Positions 1 through 8,597 of a stretch of 48,848 nucleotides of DNA are shown here, one piece after another. The notes beneath the pieces are model-generated. The model did not search any database and was not told the origin of the DNA. It saw only the letters and a program-made list of their open reading frames with translations. Location of the stretch: the NCBI GenBank assembly GCA_902779185.1, contig CACZAM010000036.1, positions 1 through 48,848 on the forward strand, given 5' to 3'. Numbering within the stretch: position 1 is the first letter of the stretch; each line of letters starts with the position of its first letter. The position numbers and the translations under genes are program-made. This DNA comes from an uncultured Eubacteriales bacterium (GTDB lineage Bacteria; Bacillota; Clostridia; Peptostreptococcales; Anaerovoracaceae).

Positions 1-94
<94 letters not shown>

Positions 95-272
95 TTTTTT
101 CATTTTTTGAAAAGAATTCCTGCTGAACAGCAATTAAAAGATATAAATGGAAGCTTTATGATTTAAAACAGCGTATCGTTGTTTTTTTTGTTTTTGCTAT
201 ATATGTTTCTAAATTAATACAATTTGATATTCACCTAATATTAACAATCATTATGTTTTAGGATACTGAAAA

Positions 273-281
273 TGATATAAT
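273..281 (+). promoter_or_regulatory. Extended -10 promoter of the coiled-coil protein gene
   Basis: TGATATAAT is a perfect -10 hexamer (276-281) with the TGn extension; no good -35 is visible. It sits 88 bp before the start codon. A 7-bp inverted repeat, CTATAAC (327-333) and GTTATAG (350-356), lies between it and the ribosome binding site. The 13-bp string AAAATGATATAAT recurs in front of the next gene. I see no gene in the AT-rich stretch 95-272. Confidence 0.55.
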
Positions 282-369
282 AGTTTCGGCAATGCGGGTT
301 GCGGTTTTTTGCGCGCCTGGCAATGACTATAACCAATAAATTATTACTTGTTATAGAGAGGGAATAAAG

Positions 370-3027
370 ATGAAGAAAGGATTAAGCATTCTCCTCGTAG
401 CAGCAGCACTGTTCGGATTCTATGGCGGAGCCGCTAATCTGAATGATGTGCTTGCCTGCAAAGACTATTGGGAGAAAGCAGGAGAAGAGTCCACAGCAAA
501 TATGAACAAGCTGGAAGACGGACTTAATCAGCTCAAGGAGAATGAGCAGGCTTATCTCGACGGCAAAGATCAGGTAGCAGATGGTGAAGTTGCTCTGGCA
601 GACGCAGAAAAACAGCTTGCTGACGGTGAGGCTAAACTCGCTGACGGAAGAGCAGAGCTTGCAAAGGGCGAAGCTGATTACGCAGCAGCTCCTGGAAAAC
701 TTGCCGATGCAAGGCGGAAAATCGCAAAGGGCGAGAAGGATCTCGCAGATGGAAAGAAGAAACTTGCTGCCGGCTATAAAGAATACAATGCCGGCAAGGA
801 TGCGCTTAAGGCAGGTAAGGCTGCTGTAGCTGACGGTGAGAAAAAGCTTGCAGCTGCAGAAGATCAGCTTGCACAGGGCGAAAAAGAACTTGCAGCAGGA
901 AAACAGCAGGTAGCTGACGGCGAAGTAGCGCTTGAAGAAGGACAGGCTTCACTTGATCAGCTTGACGGAGCGATTAAGGGAGTCCAGAATATTCTTGATG
1001 GCTACAATGAATGGAAGACTGGCTACGAAAAGCTTAAAAAAGGAAGACATGATCTGTTTGAAGGATCATCCCCTGCAAAAGAGGATCTGGCTAAACTCGC
1101 GGCATTCCTTCCTGAGGTATCTCAGGCAGCATATGTAAATGCTGTTAATGATGTAGCCGGTGACGATGAAAAGCAGACCGCTGATGATTATAAGCAGTTC
1201 ATTAAGAGCACAAATGCTATTGCGGATGCTCTTCCTGTCATTCAGAAGGTTGTTGCAGAAAAATATGCTCAGGTTAGTCAGCTGTATAAAGGCCTGAATG
1301 ACCTTGCAACACAGTCTACAGAAAATGATATTAAATTTGCCGGTGCATGTGCGCAGTACAAAGACAGCCTTGCAGAACTGGCTGAGTCACTCGGTGACAA
1401 AAAAGACACATTCAACGGACTGGTAAACAAACTTGCTGGATTGTATGTGAACTACGCAACTGCTGATGGAAAGATGCAGCAGAAGAAAAGCGCATTTGAA
1501 AGTGCTTACAATGCTGTAAAGGATTATGATACAGATGGAAATCAGCAATTTAGTGATGGAGAAAAGTTAGCTGCTGCTTCTGCTGGCAAGACAGCTGAGC
1601 TTCAGGCATACGCTACAGCTGCTGATGAGTATAAGTCCGCTGCGGCAGATACACAGACAGCTGCCGGAGAAATAGCAGGAAAGATAGACACTGAAAAGGC
1701 TACAATCCTTGCATGCATTAAGGGCGTTCTTGATCAGCTTGAAACTGCAAATACGAGCGTAAACAGCGAAGATGGCGCAATAAAAGCAAAGCTGCAGCCT
1801 GGACTTAAAGAATTCAACGAAGCTACAAAGCCTGATAAAGACAATGTCAGCCCTGTCGATGTACTGACAGGCGGTCAGGATCAGATTGCAGACGGCGTTA
1901 GCCAGATCTGTGCCGGAGTCCTAGGAAACGAGCAGCTTAAAGAAGGTGTTGAAAAGAACCTCGGAAAGGACGCTATAAATCTCCTCAAAGTTTATCAGAA
2001 TTCACCTAATCCGCTTTCAAGCAAGGGCGGAAAGAACTTTGCGGAGTTTGAAGGCCAGATGGATACCAATCCGGATCTCGTGACAAATCTCACAAAGGCA
2101 AAGGCACTTCTCACAGCAACAAAGGCTCAGGGCGAGAAGGACCTTGCAGATGGAAAGCAGGCTCTCGAAGCAGGCAAGCAGAAGGTAGCTGAGGGCGAAG
2201 AAGCACTCGCAGCCGGATATGCTGAATACGAAAAAGGAAAGAAAGACCTCGCAGCAGGTAAGAAGCAGGTAAAAGAGGGAGAACCTAAGCTCGCGGCAGC
2301 AGCTAAGCAGCTTGCAAAGGGTGAAAAGGATCTTGCAGCAGGTAAAAAGAAGCTGGCAGATGGTAAAGCACAGTATGCTCAGGGCCTGAAGGATTACAAG
2401 GCAGCTCCTGCAAAGCTCGCGGATGGCCGCAGACAGCTTGCGGAAGGTGAAGCTCAGCTGCAGGACGGATATCAGGCATATGAGCAGGGCAAGCAGGATC
2501 TTGCTGATGGTAAGGCTAAGCTTGCTGAATACGAAGATGGTGAGCAGCAGGTAAGAGATGGTCTTAAGACTCTTACTGAAACAGAAACAGATCTTGACCT
2601 TCAGAGCATTTTAGACAGACTAAACGGAGATGATGACTTCGATAACGGAGACAAGCACCTCGAACTCGACGAAGGTCTTGCAGCGGTAGAAGTCGGAAGA
2701 GGCTATCAGGCTGATGACGGCGTTCTGATTTCAGACGAGATCATGGCAAGAGCAGTAGGCACAGGAGCTCTTCTCGGAGCAGGAGTCCTTGCGGTACTCG
2801 CGGCTATTCTTTCCTTCATGAAGAAGAACAAGGGCGCTGGCGTATTCGCTATCCTTGCTGCAGCAGCAGGCGCGTTCGGCGCGTTCTACGGCACACAGGC
2901 AGGAACATACTTCTCGAGCATCGCAGGCTCGACAGTTGGAGCAACCGGATGGATTGCTGCCGGAATCCTCGGAGCAGTTGCACTGGTTCACGCCATTGCT
3001 CACTTCACTGCAAAAAAAGAAGCTTAA
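370..3027 (+). CDS. Membrane-anchored coiled-coil protein with glycine-punctuated repeats; putative exporter partner
   Basis: This 885-residue protein has an N-terminal hydrophobic anchor (about residues 4-22) and three hydrophobic segments at the C-terminus (about 800-880). Two long arms (about residues 50-200 and 590-735) are built from degenerate repeats of the type LADGxxxLAxGxxxY, rich in A, K, E, D and G. They flank a central non-repetitive helical domain. The arrangement suggests an antiparallel coiled-coil hairpin projecting outside the cell. Similar repeats occur in YhgE/Pip-like and RND/MMPL-like Gram-positive membrane proteins, but I cannot assign a named family. It precedes two ABC ATPase-permease genes that share its promoter motif, so a role as accessory or adaptor subunit of that exporter is inferred. 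The start is supported by GAGAGGG upstream of the ATG. Confidence 0.72.
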   Translation: MKKGLSILLVAAALFGFYGGAANLNDVLACKDYWEKAGEESTANMNKLEDGLNQLKENEQAYLDGKDQVADGEVALADAEKQLADGEAKLADGRAELAKGEADYAAAPGKLADARRKIAKGEKDLADGKKKLAAGYKEYNAGKDALKAGKAAVADGEKKLAAAEDQLAQGEKELAAGKQQVADGEVALEEGQASLDQLDGAIKGVQNILDGYNEWKTGYEKLKKGRHDLFEGSSPAKEDLAKLAAFLPEVSQAAYVNAVNDVAGDDEKQTADDYKQFIKSTNAIADALPVIQKVVAEKYAQVSQLYKGLNDLATQSTENDIKFAGACAQYKDSLAELAESLGDKKDTFNGLVNKLAGLYVNYATADGKMQQKKSAFESAYNAVKDYDTDGNQQFSDGEKLAAASAGKTAELQAYATAADEYKSAAADTQTAAGEIAGKIDTEKATILACIKGVLDQLETANTSVNSEDGAIKAKLQPGLKEFNEATKPDKDNVSPVDVLTGGQDQIADGVSQICAGVLGNEQLKEGVEKNLGKDAINLLKVYQNSPNPLSSKGGKNFAEFEGQMDTNPDLVTNLTKAKALLTATKAQGEKDLADGKQALEAGKQKVAEGEEALAAGYAEYEKGKKDLAAGKKQVKEGEPKLAAAAKQLAKGEKDLAAGKKKLADGKAQYAQGLKDYKAAPAKLADGRRQLAEGEAQLQDGYQAYEQGKQDLADGKAKLAEYEDGEQQVRDGLKTLTETETDLDLQSILDRLNGDDDFDNGDKHLELDEGLAAVEVGRGYQADDGVLISDEIMARAVGTGALLGAGVLAVLAAILSFMKKNKGAGVFAILAAAAGAFGAFYGTQAGTYFSSIAGSTVGATGWIAAGILGAVALVHAIAHFTAKKEA

Positions 3028-3063
3028 GCAGTAGCATATAAAAGAAATCAAATCAAATAATCT

Positions 3064-3099
3064 CAGAGAGGCGCATGACTGCGCCTCTCTGTACTTTTC
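3064..3099 (+). terminator. Rho-independent terminator after the coiled-coil protein gene
   Basis: An 11-bp perfect stem (CAGAGAGGCGC, 3064-3074, pairing with 3081-3091) closes a 6-nt loop and is followed by a T-rich tract. It separates the coiled-coil gene from the ABC genes, which then need their own promoter. Confidence 0.85.
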
Positions 3100-3128
3100 A
3101 TAATAATTCAGTCTGATATGTTTCAAAA

Positions 3129-3137
3129 TGATATAAT
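3129..3137 (+). promoter_or_regulatory. Extended -10 promoter of the ABC exporter genes
   Basis: TGATATAAT at 3129-3137 is an extended -10 element within the same AAAATGATATAAT string found before the coiled-coil gene. No clear -35 is present. It lies 47 bp before the TTG start, downstream of the terminator at 3064-3099. Confidence 0.55.
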
Positions 3138-3184
3138 GACTTGGAACGTGGCCGCTTAGCCGGTCATAACAAGGAGGATAATAA

Positions 3185-5665
3185 TTGTCTCATACAATTG
3201 AGTTAAGAAACGTCTCAAAATATTATGCCGGTGAAGACTCCGTAAGCATGGGTATCTCGCGTATAGATCTTGATCTTGACATGGGCGAGTTCGTTGCGAT
3301 AACAGGTGAAAGCGGAAGCGGAAAGTCAACTCTTCTGAATGTTATCAGCGGCCTCGATACATATGAAGAAGGTGAAATGATCGTATGCGGAGAGGATACC
3401 ACTGCTTACAGTACAGAAGAATACGAGAATTATCGGAAGACTTATATCGGAAACATCTTTCAGGACTTCAACATCATAAACAGCTACACTGTTTACGAAA
3501 ATATCGAGCTTGTGATGCTTCTGTCGGGCAAAAGCAAGAGCGAGTGCAAGGAGCGTGTTGAACAGCTGATCGAACTGGTTGATCTGAGTCCGTACCGTAA
3601 TACAAAAGCATCGAAACTGTCCGGCGGTCAGAAGCAAAGAGTGGCCATTGCCAGAGCAATTGCGAAGGATGCGCCGATCATTGTTGCTGACGAACCTACC
3701 GGTAATCTCGACAGCGCGTCTGCCGAAGCTGTAATGGAGACTCTGGCAAAGGTTGCAGGGAATAAACTGGTAGTGATCGTTACTCACAATTACGAGCAGG
3801 CGGAGCCTTATGCTACGCGCAAACTGACAATGCACGACGGAAAGATCATCGAGGACAGGCAGATAAGTAAAGAGATCAGCACGGAGCCGATGTCCATCGA
3901 TCAGTTATACGACAGTCTTGCGAAAAAAGCTTACGGTCTGGAGCACGATAATGTGGATCCGGAACCGGAATCAGCGGCAGCAGTGCCGAAGAAGATGACA
4001 AAGTCGTCCGAGCTGAGACTCGGGGCAAGAAACACATTCAACCTGCCTGCGAAATTCATACTGCTGTTTATTGTATACTTTTTCGTTGCGACTGCCGTGC
4101 TGGGGCAATACGCGAGTGAAAAAAACAGCATGCACGAGAGCGATCTTCTTGGAACCAATCCGTACTTCGTGAATACAAGCGCAAACAGGATAGTAGTCAA
4201 AAAGGCAGATGGAACGACTTTTGCAGATAAAGACTATGCAGCTATAAAGGCTTTACCGAACGTAAAGGATATAGTGAAAAGTGACATAGCACTGGACAAG
4301 GGAGTAAGTATAAGCCTGGGAGATTTTGCTGTAACAGGACCGATGGCCTCGTTCGATCAGATCCCGGAAGGCGGGCTCACGTACGGTCATATGCCTCGGA
4401 ATGAAAGTGAAATAGTCATAAGAGTCGATGCCACAAACGATGCTTTTATCAATATGGCAAACGACGGGGAACAGTACATCGGGACTCCGGTCCTGATCAG
4501 AGACATAAATCAGAAGCATGTGTACGATATCAATGAAGAAATAACACTTGCCGGCATAATTGTTGACAGTCTGGATACCGAAACGGATAAGGACTATTCA
4601 ATTTACGGATACTCCACTATATACACAAGTGAGGCTGTGTCAGAAATGATTATGGCTTCGATGATGGCATCTGCCTCCAGAACTGATCTTGATTTCGGGG
4701 GCACGATCCTCAATATAGAATACGGGCGGGCAGTATACGTTTCGCCGAATGTTCCGGACGGGAAAGCCTTCCTGCTGGAAGACGAGATGCATTTCTACAC
4801 AGCCGGAGAAACTGATGAGGATGAAGTAACTGAAGAAACTGTAGAAACTGAAGAGGCCGAAGAAGACGCGGACAGTGAAGAAGCTGAAGAGGCCGAAGAA
4901 GACGCGGACAGCGAAGATACAGATAGTGATGAAAGCTATCTGGGCATCAGGATCCACAACCGGTTTTTCAGCTCTGAAGGAAAGTATACAGTAGACAAGG
5001 TAATCACAAAACACAACTGCAAAAAGCTGCTGGGTATAACGCAGGATGAATACGAGGAACTGTACAACTGTGTGTTCATAAGCTTCGATGACTTCATGAA
5101 GCTCTTTGACAAGGGGCATTACCAGATAAGCGTTTTCATGATAAACGAGCAGGAGTCTGATGCGTTGCAGCAGGCGCTGGAGGAAAACGGCTTCACGACA
5201 CTGATGGTCAAGAATTCGCTGGCTGATCCTGAGGGCGACCTCGGAAAAGTGCTGGATCTGGCGACATATGGCAGACTGGCGCTTGAGCTCATAGTGCTGT
5301 TCTTCATTGCTTATGCCGTCATAAGACTCATAATGCGTTCGAGGAACTCTTATTATTCGACTCTGAGAATGCTTGGAGCATCGGTCGGTAATACACGCAG
5401 TATACTGAGAACTGAGCTCACCCTGATGATGCTGATAGCCTACGGTGTGGTAGTCGCGCTTTCAGTGCTCATAAACAGCGGCAAACTACAGGAAATAACA
5501 GGCTTTGAAATGACAGAGGTCACAAAGCTGCTGCAATATCTTGACTGGCCTGATTACAGCATACTCGGCGTTGTGCTATTGCTTATGTCACTGCTTATCG
5601 CCAACAGATACTCCAGACGCATCTTTAAGATGAGTGCCATGAAGACATTCAGGGAGGAGGTGTAG
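3185..5665 (+). CDS. ABC transporter ATPase-permease fusion, MacB-like (first subunit)
   Basis: This 826-residue half-transporter has an N-terminal ATPase with Walker A GESGSGKS (residues 41-48), Q-loop Q93, signature LSGGQ (145-149) and Walker B IIVADE (165-170). A permease follows: one membrane segment near residues 288-308, a large extracellular domain, then three membrane segments near the C-terminus. This is the FtsX/MacB layout, fused to the ATPase. MacB-type proteins couple ATP hydrolysis to movement outside the membrane rather than forming a channel. The substrate is unknown. The extracellular domain carries a very acidic tandem repeat. The TTG start follows a strong AAGGAGG. The next gene begins 3 bp after the stop, so the pair probably forms a heterodimer. 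Confidence 0.88.
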   Translation: MSHTIELRNVSKYYAGEDSVSMGISRIDLDLDMGEFVAITGESGSGKSTLLNVISGLDTYEEGEMIVCGEDTTAYSTEEYENYRKTYIGNIFQDFNIINSYTVYENIELVMLLSGKSKSECKERVEQLIELVDLSPYRNTKASKLSGGQKQRVAIARAIAKDAPIIVADEPTGNLDSASAEAVMETLAKVAGNKLVVIVTHNYEQAEPYATRKLTMHDGKIIEDRQISKEISTEPMSIDQLYDSLAKKAYGLEHDNVDPEPESAAAVPKKMTKSSELRLGARNTFNLPAKFILLFIVYFFVATAVLGQYASEKNSMHESDLLGTNPYFVNTSANRIVVKKADGTTFADKDYAAIKALPNVKDIVKSDIALDKGVSISLGDFAVTGPMASFDQIPEGGLTYGHMPRNESEIVIRVDATNDAFINMANDGEQYIGTPVLIRDINQKHVYDINEEITLAGIIVDSLDTETDKDYSIYGYSTIYTSEAVSEMIMASMMASASRTDLDFGGTILNIEYGRAVYVSPNVPDGKAFLLEDEMHFYTAGETDEDEVTEETVETEEAEEDADSEEAEEAEEDADSEDTDSDESYLGIRIHNRFFSSEGKYTVDKVITKHNCKKLLGITQDEYEELYNCVFISFDDFMKLFDKGHYQISVFMINEQESDALQQALEENGFTTLMVKNSLADPEGDLGKVLDLATYGRLALELIVLFFIAYAVIRLIMRSRNSYYSTLRMLGASVGNTRSILRTELTLMMLIAYGVVVALSVLINSGKLQEITGFEMTEVTKLLQYLDWPDYSILGVVLLLMSLLIANRYSRRIFKMSAMKTFREEV
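4850..4916 (+). repeat. 36-bp acidic tandem repeat inside the ABC permease gene
   Basis: Two near-identical 31-bp units (4850-4880 and 4886-4916, one mismatch, offset 36 bp) encode repeated EEAEEDADSE. They lie in a run of Glu/Asp/Ser residues within the extracellular domain. The 36-bp offset keeps the reading frame, so copy-number change would alter length without inactivating the protein. Confidence 0.85.
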
Positions 5666-5668
5666 AGG

Positions 5669-8125
5669 ATGATCAGGATCGATAACGTTAACAAGTACTA
5701 TAACAAGGGCAAGGCAAATCAGATCCACGTCATCGACAATACATCCATGACTCTGCCTGATAAAGGAATATTCTGTTTCCTCGGACCATCAGGATGCGGT
5801 AAGACCACATTGCTTAATGCTGTAGGCGGACTGGACAAGGTCGACAGCGGAACTATCACCATAGATGACCAGCTCATTACCAGAGCTTCCTCTGACAGGA
5901 TAGATGACATACGTAATGCGCACATCGGATATATTTTCCAGAACTTCAATCTGCTTGATGACAGAACGGTTTTCGAAAATGTAGCAATTGCTCTGCGGAT
6001 GACAGGGATAGTCGATGACGCAGTTGTAAACTCCCGTGTAAGATACTGTCTTGAAAAGACCGGTATGGATCAGTACAGAAACAAACCGGCCGGCGCTCTT
6101 TCGGGCGGTCAGCGTCAGAGAGTCGCTATCGCAAGAGCGATCGTAAAGAACCCGAGCATTATCATCGCTGATGAGCCGACAGGGAATCTTGACAGTGCCA
6201 ACACGCTGGAGATCATGAACATAATCAAGACGATCTCGAAAGAGCGTCTTGTCATACTCGTCACGCATGAGCAGAACATAGCTGAATTCTATTCTGACTA
6301 TATAGCGCAGATCAGTGACGGCAAGGTAATTAACATAATTTACAACGATCCGTCACGCTCGCTCGACTACAGACTCGATAATAAAATCTATCTCAGGGAT
6401 ATGGAGTTCCATACGGAGCTTTGCCGGGATGGAGTGAACATCGATGTTTACAGCGATAAAGAGCAGCAGCCAGGCATTAAGCTGGTATTCAGAGATAATA
6501 ACCTGTACATCGATGCAGGCGAAAGCATCAATGTGCTCGACGGAAAGTCAAATGTAGAACTCGTAGACGATCACTATAATGCCATCGACGAAACTTTCTT
6601 TGAAGAAAGCGACTTTGACTACACCGCTTTTCTGCCTCCGGACCATACGGCAAGGTATACATCGGTCTACAGACTGCCGAGGATCGTGAGTGACGGATGG
6701 GAGAGAATCAAGAGCTTCAGCAGCATCAGGAAGATCCTGCTGGCAGGCTTTGTGTTCGCGGCGATGTTTGCGTTCCTGGCTGTGAGCAGTGTGCTTGGAA
6801 CTCTTGAAGTAGAGCCTGTGGATTACAGGACGACAAATATCAACTATATTACGGTATATAATCCGGACAAAACAGAGGACCTTATGGACCTGGTAGAGAG
6901 CCTGGATAACGTTGATTATGTGCTTCCGGGTGAAACAACGATCCGCGTCACTCTGCCGATGGATGATTATATACAGTCCGACAGCGCGCAGGAAGATATC
7001 ACGGTGTCGCTGGTACTTGCAGACGTGCTGGATCCTGAGCTGCTCATTGCCGGTTCAATGCCTGTGAGCAATACTGATGTTGTTCTGGATAAGATGGTCA
7101 TTGACCGCTTTCTGAGAGACAGCCGGGGCAAAGCGATCGGGCTTGATTCCATGGAGAAATTCATAGGCAGAAGCATTAAAGTCCCGAACCTGGATGAATA
7201 TAGAATAACGGGAATCGTTGATACCGGTTCGCCGTCACTTTTTGCCGGTAAAGGTCAGGCTATGTATATCCTTTCCAATGCAAGGGATGCAAGTGAAAAA
7301 ATTACCATAAGCTTTGCGGATGACGATGAAAGTGAAACTGACATCGTGAGAAGCGGTAAAATGATGGATCTTGACATCACCAGGAGCAGGATAGAGATCA
7401 CAAAGGGGCACGCCCCTGAGGCGGCCTATGAAGTCATAGTAAACGAAAGCCATTCGAATGATCTGAAATTAGGCAAAACAATAAAAACTGAGGTGAACGG
7501 GCAGAAGCTGAAAGTCGTAGGCTTTTATAAAAGCAATACGGCATATGATGACACCTACTACGTTAATGCAGATACGATCAGAAAATACTATACAGGCAAA
7601 CAGAAGTATTTTACCGTATACACACAGGATACGGCGCTTCTCAAGGCTATGTTTGATGAAGTCGGGATCTCTTCAAATATCAATGATACTAGAGACCGGG
7701 CTGCGTATCTGGACGCGCACAGGAATCAGCTGATATCCGCTATAATAGTAGCCGCCATCATAGTGATGATCTCGCTTATAGAAATGTACCTGATGCTGCG
7801 GTCATCATTCCTTTCAAGGATCAAGGAGGTGGGCACACTGAGAGCTATCGGCCTGAAGAAGAGCGATATTTACAGGATGTTCACGGGTGAGATCCTTGTG
7901 ATGACATGCATCACAGCTGTTCCGGGGATCGCTTTGATGTATATCATACTCAGTCAGTTCGCGAATATCAGCTATCGCTTACAGGGGAAGTATCTTTTAA
8001 CGCCTTCTGTTGCGGCTGCTACCTTCGTGCTTCTGCTGGTATTCAATATGCTCGCGGGACTTATTCCGGTATTTACTACGATGAGAAAGACTCCTGCGCA
8101 GATACTTGCAAGATCAGACATATAA
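5669..8125 (+). CDS. ABC transporter ATPase-permease fusion, MacB-like (second subunit)
   Basis: This 818-residue protein has the same architecture as the preceding subunit. The ATPase carries Walker A GPSGCGKT (residues 39-46), an LSGGQ signature and Walker B IIIADEPTGNLD. A linker of about 100 residues leads to membrane segment 1, an extracellular domain and three C-terminal membrane segments with an FtsX-type permease core. The extracellular domain differs from that of the first subunit and lacks the acidic repeat, so the two may contribute different surfaces to a heterodimer. Its ribosome binding site, GGGAGGAGGTG, overlaps the end of the upstream gene, which suggests translational coupling. 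The substrate cannot be read from the sequence. Confidence 0.88.
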   Translation: MIRIDNVNKYYNKGKANQIHVIDNTSMTLPDKGIFCFLGPSGCGKTTLLNAVGGLDKVDSGTITIDDQLITRASSDRIDDIRNAHIGYIFQNFNLLDDRTVFENVAIALRMTGIVDDAVVNSRVRYCLEKTGMDQYRNKPAGALSGGQRQRVAIARAIVKNPSIIIADEPTGNLDSANTLEIMNIIKTISKERLVILVTHEQNIAEFYSDYIAQISDGKVINIIYNDPSRSLDYRLDNKIYLRDMEFHTELCRDGVNIDVYSDKEQQPGIKLVFRDNNLYIDAGESINVLDGKSNVELVDDHYNAIDETFFEESDFDYTAFLPPDHTARYTSVYRLPRIVSDGWERIKSFSSIRKILLAGFVFAAMFAFLAVSSVLGTLEVEPVDYRTTNINYITVYNPDKTEDLMDLVESLDNVDYVLPGETTIRVTLPMDDYIQSDSAQEDITVSLVLADVLDPELLIAGSMPVSNTDVVLDKMVIDRFLRDSRGKAIGLDSMEKFIGRSIKVPNLDEYRITGIVDTGSPSLFAGKGQAMYILSNARDASEKITISFADDDESETDIVRSGKMMDLDITRSRIEITKGHAPEAAYEVIVNESHSNDLKLGKTIKTEVNGQKLKVVGFYKSNTAYDDTYYVNADTIRKYYTGKQKYFTVYTQDTALLKAMFDEVGISSNINDTRDRAAYLDAHRNQLISAIIVAAIIVMISLIEMYLMLRSSFLSRIKEVGTLRAIGLKKSDIYRMFTGEILVMTCITAVPGIALMYIILSQFANISYRLQGKYLLTPSVAAATFVLLLVFNMLAGLIPVFTTMRKTPAQILARSDI

Positions 8126-8150
8126 AAGAAAAAACTGTCAAAGAAAATGT

Positions 8151-8179
8151 TTGACAGACAATAACGAACATGTTATTAT
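8151..8179 (+). promoter_or_regulatory. Sigma-A type promoter of the ylxM-ffh operon
   Basis: TTGACA (8151-8156), a 17-bp spacer and TATTAT (8174-8179) make a near-consensus vegetative promoter. It lies 26 bp after the stop of the ABC gene and 57 bp before ylxM, consistent with strong expression of the SRP/ribosome operon. Confidence 0.85.
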
Positions 8180-8189
8180 ATGGCGGTGT

Positions 8190-8206
8190 GACCGGTGGGA
8201 CCGGTC
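8190..8206 (+). repeat. GACCGGT inverted repeat in the ylxM leader
   Basis: GACCGGT (8190-8196) and ACCGGTC (8200-8206) form a perfect 7-bp inverted repeat around GGG, starting about 11 bp after the -10 element. It could be an operator or an RNA hairpin at the 5' end of the transcript. There is no T-tract, so it is not a terminator. Confidence 0.6.
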
Positions 8207-8236
8207 ATGCCGCTGATCAATTTTAGGGGACATGCG

Positions 8237-8581
8237 ATGAAAGACAACATCGAAAGAGTAGAATATGCGAGCATGCTCTTTGACTTTTACGGCAGCCTGC
8301 TGAATAAAAGTCAGAATGAGGTCATGTCTCTCTACCACGAAGACAATCTGTCGCTTTCAGAGATCGCTGAAGAGCTTGGGCAAACGCGCCAGGCTGTCCA
8401 CTATACGCTCAGGAAAGCCGAGACGGCTCTTAAGTCATATGAGGAGAAGCTTGGGCTTCTGACCTCATACAAAGAGAACCGCCGGCTGGCAGAAAAAGCG
8501 TTCAGTATCATTGATTCTGCATGTATGGCTGAGCCGTATGCAGATAAACTGAAACGTTTGATAGAACAGATCACAGAGTGA
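8237..8581 (+). CDS. ylxM: YlxM/p13-like helix-turn-helix protein
   Basis: This protein of 114 residues has a sigma-70 region 4-like helix-turn-helix (NLSLSEIAEELGQTRQAVHY, about residues 36-55). The family is encoded next to ffh across Bacillota and is thought to modulate the SRP pathway. The ATG at 8237 (MKDNIERVEYASM) fits the family length and start and has AGGGGA upstream. An in-frame GTG at 8195 would add 14 residues that overlap the GACCGGT inverted repeat, so it is unlikely. It is first in the operon and sits 16 bp before ffh. ftsY, a frequent neighbour in other genomes, is not here. Confidence 0.9.
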   Translation: MKDNIERVEYASMLFDFYGSLLNKSQNEVMSLYHEDNLSLSEIAEELGQTRQAVHYTLRKAETALKSYEEKLGLLTSYKENRRLAEKAFSIIDSACMAEPYADKLKRLIEQITE

Positions 8582-8597
8582 GATAGGGATAAAACGA

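Noticed and set aside
550-2560. Repetitive coiled-coil coding region as a possible CRISPR-like or DNA repeat array
   Set aside because: The units are degenerate at DNA level and explained by the protein repeat; there are no constant repeats with unique spacers. No CRISPR array was seen anywhere in the window.
4640-5119. Long minus-strand open frame opposite the ABC permease gene
   Set aside because: It has no ribosome binding site, its composition is the reverse complement of a well-supported gene, and its repeats merely mirror the acidic repeat.
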